A stretch of DNA of 64,000 nucleotides from assembly GCA_025928265.1 (NCBI GenBank), contig JAICJV010000004.1, forward strand, positions 1 to 64,000, read 5' to 3'. The notes under the pieces are model-generated. The model worked only from the letters and a program-made list of their open reading frames with translations, searched no databases and was not told the DNA's origin. Origin of the DNA: Thermoleophilaceae bacterium (GTDB lineage: Bacteria; Actinomycetota; Thermoleophilia; Solirubrobacterales; Thermoleophilaceae). Numbering within the stretch: position 1 is the first letter of the stretch; each line of letters opens with the position of its first letter. The position numbers and the translations under genes are program-made. This document shows, in pieces, positions 56,721 to 64,000 of the stretch.

Positions 56721-57794
56721 ATGGCCGATCGCGCCTACGCCGAGGCGGGGGTCGACACCAGCCGCGCCGACACCGCCGTCGCGGGGCTCGTCTCCGTGCT
56801 GCGCACGATCGACCCGGGTCGCGAGTCGCGCGCCGTGCTCGGCTCCGGGCACTACGCGAACGTACTGCGGGTTGCCGAGGGGCTCGGCATCGCCCTGTCC
56901 ACCGATGGCGTCGGGTCCAAGGTGATCATCGCCGAGGAGCTCGGCAAGTTCGACACGGTCGGCATCGACTGCATCGCGATGAACGTGAACGACGTGATCT
57001 GCGTCGGCGCCGAGCCGTTCGCGATGCTCGACTACATCGCCGTCGAGGGCGCGGATCCGGAGCAGCTCCGCCAGATCGCGGTGGGGCTGAAGGAGGGCGC
57101 CGAGCAGGCCGGCATCGAGATCCCGGGCGGCGAGCTGGCGCAGCTGCCGGAGCTCATCCGCGGCCATCCGTCGCCCTACGGGTTCGACCTGGTGGGCGCG
57201 TGCTTCGGCACCGTTGCGCTCGATTCCATCGTCACCGGTGCGACGATCCAGCCGGGCGACGTCATCGTCGGCCTTCCCTCGAGTGGCGTGCACTCGAACG
57301 GCTACACGCTTGCGCGGCGCGCGCTGCCCGACCTGCGCGAGACGATGGACGAGCTCGGCGGCCGGCGCGTCGGCGACGTCCTGCTCGAGCCGACGGTGAT
57401 CTACGTGCGCGCGGTTCTCGACCTGCTCCGCTCCGCTGTGGACGTGCGCGGGCTCGCCCACATCACGAGCGGCGGGATGCTGAACCTGCTGCGGCTGGAG
57501 GCCGACGTGGGCTACCGGATCGACTCGCCGCTGCCCGTCCTGCCGATCTTCGACCTGATCGCCGAAGGTGCCGGCGTGCCTCCCGAGGAGATGTGGGAGG
57601 TCTTCAACATGGGCTGCGGGTTCTGCTGCGTGGTGCCGGCCTCGGATGCCGAGGCGGCGGTCGAGCTGCTGGGCGGCCACCACCGCGGCGCTGCCGTGGT
57701 CGGCTCGGTGACCGATCAGGCGGGCGTTGTGGAGCTGCTCGGCGTCGGGCTCGCGGGCGGGGCCGACACCGGCTTCAAGTCAGCAGCGACCTGA
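56721..57794 (+). CDS. purM: Phosphoribosylformylglycinamidine cyclo-ligase
   Basis: MADRAYAEAGVDTSRADTAV, LSTDGVGSKVIIAEELGKFDTVGIDCIAMNVNDVICVGAEP, LPSSGVHSNGYTLAR. Confidence 0.96.
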   Translation: MADRAYAEAGVDTSRADTAVAGLVSVLRTIDPGRESRAVLGSGHYANVLRVAEGLGIALSTDGVGSKVIIAEELGKFDTVGIDCIAMNVNDVICVGAEPFAMLDYIAVEGADPEQLRQIAVGLKEGAEQAGIEIPGGELAQLPELIRGHPSPYGFDLVGACFGTVALDSIVTGATIQPGDVIVGLPSSGVHSNGYTLARRALPDLRETMDELGGRRVGDVLLEPTVIYVRAVLDLLRSAVDVRGLAHITSGGMLNLLRLEADVGYRIDSPLPVLPIFDLIAEGAGVPPEEMWEVFNMGCGFCCVVPASDAEAAVELLGGHHRGAAVVGSVTDQAGVVELLGVGLAGGADTGFKSAAT

Positions 57795-58692
57795 GCGTAT
57801 CTGCGATCTCCGCGGGGTCGTTCTTCAGCTGCCGGTAGGTGAAGCGGACCGTCCGCCATCCCTGAAGGAGCAGCTCGCGGTCGCGTAGACGGTCGTGCTC
57901 GAACGCGAGGGTCGTGAGGTGCGTGGCGCGACCGTCGGTCTCGGCGATCAGGCGCTGGCCGACGAATGCGAAGTCGGCGGTGTACTTGCCGATGCTGTAG
58001 TTCCCCTCGGGGCGCGGGAGGTTCGCCCTTCTGCAGATGCCGTACATCAGCTCCTCGATCTCGGTGCGGGTGAAGACAGGATCGGCGGCGATCGCTCTTC
58101 TGAGCCTGGGCGCACCGCGCCGACCGGGTGAGCGATCGAGCAGCGCCTGGATGGCACTGAGGTCGAACAGGCCAAGTGCTTCCGCGCGGTCGATCGCCCG
58201 CTCGACCTGGCGCTGGTTCACGACGTCGGCGAGGTCGAGCAGCGTACGCGGGACGCCCGTGCAAGGGATGTTCCGCACCGTGGTCACGTCTCCCGGGGTG
58301 ATGGTCGCGCCGCTGTGGATCCGGATCCCCGGCTTGCGACGACCCGTGCGGATCGAGGAGGTCACGTCGAACTTCGGGCTGTTGTCATCGCGGAGCCCGT
58401 GCAGCGCCGCGGCGTCGCGATAGGAGAGGACGGCGCCGGGACCACACGCGAGAATGGCCGCCATCCGCTTGCCGTCGAGGCTGAGGCGCGGATGGCCGAC
58501 GGCGTACACGCCCTGATGGATGCGGTGCAGCCGCCCCGCAGCTCCGCGCTTGTGAACGGCGTCCATGCTGAGCCCGAGGTCGACCAGCTGGGCGAGCGAC
58601 GCGACACCGTGTTGACACTCCGCGATTTTCGCGATTGCCACATCGATGGGGGTTTGGCGCCTTTCCGGACACATGCTCCGGTAAGAGCCCAA
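57775..58692 (-). CDS. AbiEi-like N-terminal domain + DUF559 (Vsr-like) C-terminal domain protein
   Basis: GVASLAQLVDLGLSMDAVHKRGAAGRLHRIHQGVYAVGHP; C-terminal YTADFAFVGQRLIAETDGRATH...FEHDRLRDRELLLQGWRTVRFTYRQL; start may be 58677. Confidence 0.8.
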   Translation of the reverse strand: MGSYRSMCPERRQTPIDVAIAKIAECQHGVASLAQLVDLGLSMDAVHKRGAAGRLHRIHQGVYAVGHPRLSLDGKRMAAILACGPGAVLSYRDAAALHGLRDDNSPKFDVTSSIRTGRRKPGIRIHSGATITPGDVTTVRNIPCTGVPRTLLDLADVVNQRQVERAIDRAEALGLFDLSAIQALLDRSPGRRGAPRLRRAIAADPVFTRTEIEELMYGICRRANLPRPEGNYSIGKYTADFAFVGQRLIAETDGRATHLTTLAFEHDRLRDRELLLQGWRTVRFTYRQLKNDPAEIADTLRSLLT

Positions 58693-58766
58693 GGCTCATC
58701 TTCTCTCCCCCCGCCGCCGGGGGTGTGGTGGCTTCCCCGCCACATAGTCCGGAAAGTGACCAAACC
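58651..58766. repeat. Long-armed imperfect inverted repeat
   Basis: GGTTTGGCGCCTTTCCGGACACATG ... ACATAGTCCGGAAAGTGACCAAACC. Confidence 0.8.
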
Positions 58767-58768
58767 CT

Positions 58769-58810
58769 GCGGGCTGCGGGCTGCCGGCTGCGGGCTGCCG
58801 GCTGCCGGCT
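58769..58810. repeat. 7-bp tandem repeat GC(G/C)GGCT x6
   Basis: GCGGGCT GCGGGCT GCCGGCT GCGGGCT GCCGGCT GCCGGCT. Confidence 0.95.
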
Positions 58811-58817
58811 GCGCGCC

Positions 58818-59594
58818 CTAAGCCGGCTCCCACAGGTGGCCGGTCAGCACGCGCACCGGCTTCACCTGCCACTCCATCGCCAGCCGCCACAGCTCCGCCG
58901 AGGCGCGCGGCCCCGGCAGGCCGCAGACCTCCTCGACCTCGCGGGTGGCCATCCGGCCGAAGCGGCGCAGCGCTTCCACCACGCCTGGTCGTGATCCTGA
59001 AGGCGGCGAGCCGACTGCCTCGGCGTAGGCCTCGTACGGCTGCAGACCCGAGATGACGGTGTCGCCCACGACGATCGTCGGCAGCTCGAAGGCGCGCGAG
59101 CGGAACTCCTCGAGGTCGTTCCCGAATGCCTCCACGATCGCGTTCGACGCCAGGTCGAGCCGGAAGCGCTCCACTCCGAGCCGCGCCTCGCGGGCCGCCT
59201 CCACGAGCGCCTCGGTGGTGTCGAGCTTGCGCCGGAAGCAGAAGATGCCCTCGCGAAGCACCCGCAAATACGCGTAGCCGCCGTCGTCAGCTTGCTCACT
59301 CGCCCCTTTAAGCGCCATGCATGCCGGGTAGGAAGATGAAAGCGGGCCTTCGGTCCAGAGCCGTGGGTCCAGAGGCATGCCCCCCACGTCCGCGACATCC
59401 ATCCAGTGCGAGATCTGCCGGGAATAGACTGCCTGGTCATCGCCGTTCCCCGCGAAGTTCCGGGCGAGTCCGCCCATCACGTAGGTCCAGGACAGGGTGT
59501 CGCCGAATTCCACCATGAGCCGGCGAACGACCGGCTCCAGCGACCAGGACCACGCACAGACGGGATCGGTGTAGTAACGCACCTCGACAGCCAT
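58818..59594 (-). CDS. DsbA family protein
   Basis: VRYYTDPVCAWSWSLEPVVRRLMVEFGDTLSWTYVMGGLARNF. Confidence 0.82.
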   Translation of the reverse strand: MAVEVRYYTDPVCAWSWSLEPVVRRLMVEFGDTLSWTYVMGGLARNFAGNGDDQAVYSRQISHWMDVADVGGMPLDPRLWTEGPLSSSYPACMALKGASEQADDGGYAYLRVLREGIFCFRRKLDTTEALVEAAREARLGVERFRLDLASNAIVEAFGNDLEEFRSRAFELPTIVVGDTVISGLQPYEAYAEAVGSPPSGSRPGVVEALRRFGRMATREVEEVCGLPGPRASAELWRLAMEWQVKPVRVLTGHLWEPA

Positions 59595-59617
59595 GGCGCG
59601 CGCAAGATAGTCCAGAC

Positions 59618-61078
59618 GTGATCGGCAGTCTCCTCTGCAATCGCTACCGCATGGAAGAGCGGGTGGGCTCGGGTGGCATGTCCACCGTCTACCGGGCCTG
59701 GGATGAGACGCTCGAGCGCTGGGTGGCGATCAAGGTCCTGCATCAGTCGATGGAGGACGACTCCGTGCAGCTCGAGCGCTTCCGGCGTGAGGCGCGGATG
59801 GTGGCGCGGCTGTCACACCCGCACGTCGTGACGGTGATCGACGCGGGCGAGGACGAGGGTCATCCGTTCATCGTCTTCGAGTACGTCGACGGGGAGACGC
59901 TCAAGCAGCTGATCCGCCGCGGCGGGCCGCTGCCGGTGCCCGAGGCGGTGGCGTACGCGATCGAGATCGGCCGCGCGCTCGTGGCCGCCCACGCCCAGCG
60001 CCTCGCTCACCGCGACGTGAAGCCGCAGAACGTCCTGATCGACCCGGACGGGCGCGCAAAGGTCACCGATTTCGGCATCTCCCGCTCGCTCGACCAGGAC
60101 GCCGGCCTGACCGCGACCGGGCGCGTGCTCGGCACGACCGACTACGTCGCTCCCGAACAGGCGCTCGGCGAGGAGGTCACGGAGCAGTCCGACATCTACT
60201 CGCTCGGCGTGTGCCTGTTCGAGATGCTCACGGGACAGGTGCCGTTCACGGCCGAGAGCCAGGTGGGCGTGGCGATGAAGCACGTGCGCGAGCCGCTGCC
60301 CGACGTGCAGGAGCTGCGCCCGGAGGTGTCGTCGGCGCTGGCGGCGATCATCGAGCGCGCGACCGCGAAGGAACGCCGGAACCGCTACGCAACCGCGGCC
60401 GAGATGGTGAGCGACCTCGAGCAGGCGCTGGGCATCGAGGCCGCGCGCGCCGGCGGCGTGAGCAACGGCCAGGCGACCACCGTCCTCTCCGCCCTCCCGC
60501 CTGGGACGACCGAGTTCAGGCCACGACGCCGCTGGCCGGTGTGGCTGCTCGGCGGTGCGGTGTTCGTCGCGGTGTGCGTGGCGGCGTTCCTGGTCATCGG
60601 GCCGGGCAAGAGCCCCCACACCACGGCGCAGAAGGCTGCGGCGCCGCCGCTGCGCGAGGCCGACGTGACGGGCGCCAAGGACTTCGACCCGTTCGGCGGC
60701 GGCAGCGAGCATGCCTACGACGTGAACAAGGTGTTCGATAAGAGCTCCACCACGTTCTGGAGCACGGAGACGTACCAGGGCGGCGACCTCAACAAGGCCG
60801 GAGTGGGCATCTACGTGTGGACGAACACACCCGTGAAGGCGCGGCGCCTCGACGTGACGACCACCACCAGCGGCTTCACCGCCCGCGTCTACGGATCCAA
60901 CGAGATACCGACCGACCTGAAGGGCTGGGGCCGCCCCCTCGGCGACCTGAAGGGCGACGGCGCGCTCATGCGCGCGACACTGCCGGGCCGCTCCTACTCG
61001 CACTACCTGGTCTGGATCACGAAGCTCCCGCCGCAGCGCGAATCCGCCGACATCTCAACGATCAAAGTCCTCTACTGA
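59618..61078 (+). CDS. Ser/Thr protein kinase with discoidin-like extracellular domain
   Basis: RVGSGGMSTVYRAWD, HRDVKPQNVLID, DFGISRS; TM; C-terminal DPFGGGSEHAYDVNKVFDKSSTTFWSTETYQGG. Confidence 0.93.
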   Translation: MIGSLLCNRYRMEERVGSGGMSTVYRAWDETLERWVAIKVLHQSMEDDSVQLERFRREARMVARLSHPHVVTVIDAGEDEGHPFIVFEYVDGETLKQLIRRGGPLPVPEAVAYAIEIGRALVAAHAQRLAHRDVKPQNVLIDPDGRAKVTDFGISRSLDQDAGLTATGRVLGTTDYVAPEQALGEEVTEQSDIYSLGVCLFEMLTGQVPFTAESQVGVAMKHVREPLPDVQELRPEVSSALAAIIERATAKERRNRYATAAEMVSDLEQALGIEAARAGGVSNGQATTVLSALPPGTTEFRPRRRWPVWLLGGAVFVAVCVAAFLVIGPGKSPHTTAQKAAAPPLREADVTGAKDFDPFGGGSEHAYDVNKVFDKSSTTFWSTETYQGGDLNKAGVGIYVWTNTPVKARRLDVTTTTSGFTARVYGSNEIPTDLKGWGRPLGDLKGDGALMRATLPGRSYSHYLVWITKLPPQRESADISTIKVLY

Positions 61079-61085
61079 GGCGGGG

Positions 61086-62047
61086 TCAGAAGCTGTAGCT
61101 GCGCTCGCGCTCGTGGCGCTCCACCGCGAAGCGCACCAGCCGGTCGAGCAGCTCCGCATACGGCACACCGCTCTTCTCGAACAGCTTCGCGAACACGCTC
61201 GTGGGCGTGAAGCCGGGCATCGTGTTGAGCTCGTTGACCAGCACCTCGCCGGCGTCGGTCACGAAGAAGTCCGCGCGCGCAAGGCCGGTGCAGCCGACGC
61301 GCAGGAACACGTCACGCGCCAGCTCGCGGACGCGGTCGCGGGTGGCCTCCGGGATCCGCGCCGGCACAACCAGCTCCATGCCGCCGGGTGTGTACTTGGC
61401 CTCGTAGTCGTACCACTCGGACTTGATCACGATCTCGCCCGGCTGCGAGGTCTCGGGATCGTCGTTGCCGATCACCGAGCACTCGACCTCGAGTCCCCGC
61501 GCCATCGCCTCCACGATCACGCGCGGATCGTGCGCGAACGCCTCGTCGAGAGCGGGCGCGAGCTCCTCCGGCGACGACACCTTGCTGATCCCCACCGACG
61601 ACCCGAGCCGCGCCGGCTTGACGAACACCGGCGTACCGAGCCGCTCGGCCGCGCTGCGGTCGTCGCCGTCGCGCAGGCCCACGTAATCGACCTGCGGCAG
61701 CCCCGCCTGGGCGATCAGGTCCTTGAAGACGATCTTGTCCATGCAGAGCGCCGACGCAAGCACGCCCGCGCCCACGTAGGCAACGTCGGCGATCTCGAGC
61801 AGGCCCTGGACGGTGCCGTCCTCGCCGAATGGCCCGTGCAGCACCGGGAAGACCACGTCGGCGCCGAGCACGCCGCCACCCGGCTCGATCGCAAGCGCGC
61901 GGCCGTCGTGCATCCAGTGGCCGTCGCGCTCCACCAGCACCTCGACCGGCTCGTGGCCGCCCTCGTCGAGTCCCGCACGAACGGCCGCTGAGGAATCGAG
62001 CGACACCTCGTGCTCGCTGGAGCGCCCGCCGCCGAGAACGGCGACCC

Positions 62048-62051
<4 letters not shown>
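61086..62051 (-). CDS. ddl: D-alanine--D-alanine ligase
   Basis: VAVLGGGRSSEHEVSLDSSAAV, FPVLHGPFGEDGTVQGLLE, VNELNTMPGFTPTSVF. Confidence 0.96.
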
Positions 62052-63905
<1,854 letters not shown>

Positions 63906-63913
<8 letters not shown>

Positions 63914-64000
63914 TTCGCCTCAGCAGTACGCGCATCACCTGGGCCGCGAGGGGCGCGGCCACCTCACCGCCGGTCTGGGACTGCTGGGCGTGCTCGACGA
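63906..64000 (-). CDS. Penicillin-binding protein transpeptidase, C-terminal fragment at window edge
   Basis: Minus strand reads VEHAQQSQTGGEVAAPLAAQVMRVLLRRNG*; upstream of pknB. Confidence 0.7.

Noticed and set aside
56050-56925. 291-aa plus ORF across uppP/purM
   Set aside because: Alternative frame, low-complexity Arg/Ala; no homology signal

Overview
High-GC window (~70% GC) with gene content typical of a soil actinobacterium, probably Thermoleophilia/Solirubrobacterales (taxon is inference). About 60 chromosomal CDSs and two tRNA-Ala genes; no rRNA, CRISPR array, transposase or phage module. Main blocks: lipB/lipA, rhomboid protease, D-Ala-D-Ala carboxypeptidase; secreted RTX/phospholipase C/FG-GAP proteins; BNR-repeat protein; tRNA-Ala(TGC) next to a ~3.2 kb lower-GC islet (MerR regulator plus unknown proteins) bounded by nested inverted repeats; MFS, hydrolase, glutamate dehydrogenase; GGDEF protein with a 3x72-bp tandem array upstream; tRNA-Ala(CGC); LtrA; fprA/fdxA; a small operon of secreted/membrane proteins sharing a VxVP(P/R)C motif; PadR + MMPL with a palindrome over the PadR start codon; a nine-gene coxSLMDE/xdhC/mocA/FTR1 operon with NTGA stop/start overlaps at almost every junction; two envelope-polysaccharide blocks interleaved with tandem Ku genes and a ComA-like enzyme; uppP/purM; AbiEi-like/DUF559 protein; and a Ser/Thr kinase-ddl-PASTA kinase-PBP cluster at the right edge. 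Strongest candidates for something undescribed: the inverted-repeat-bounded islet (10.6-13.85 kb) and the VPPC-motif operon (23.5-25.3 kb). All calls come from reading sequence and motifs; no searches or folding programs were run.
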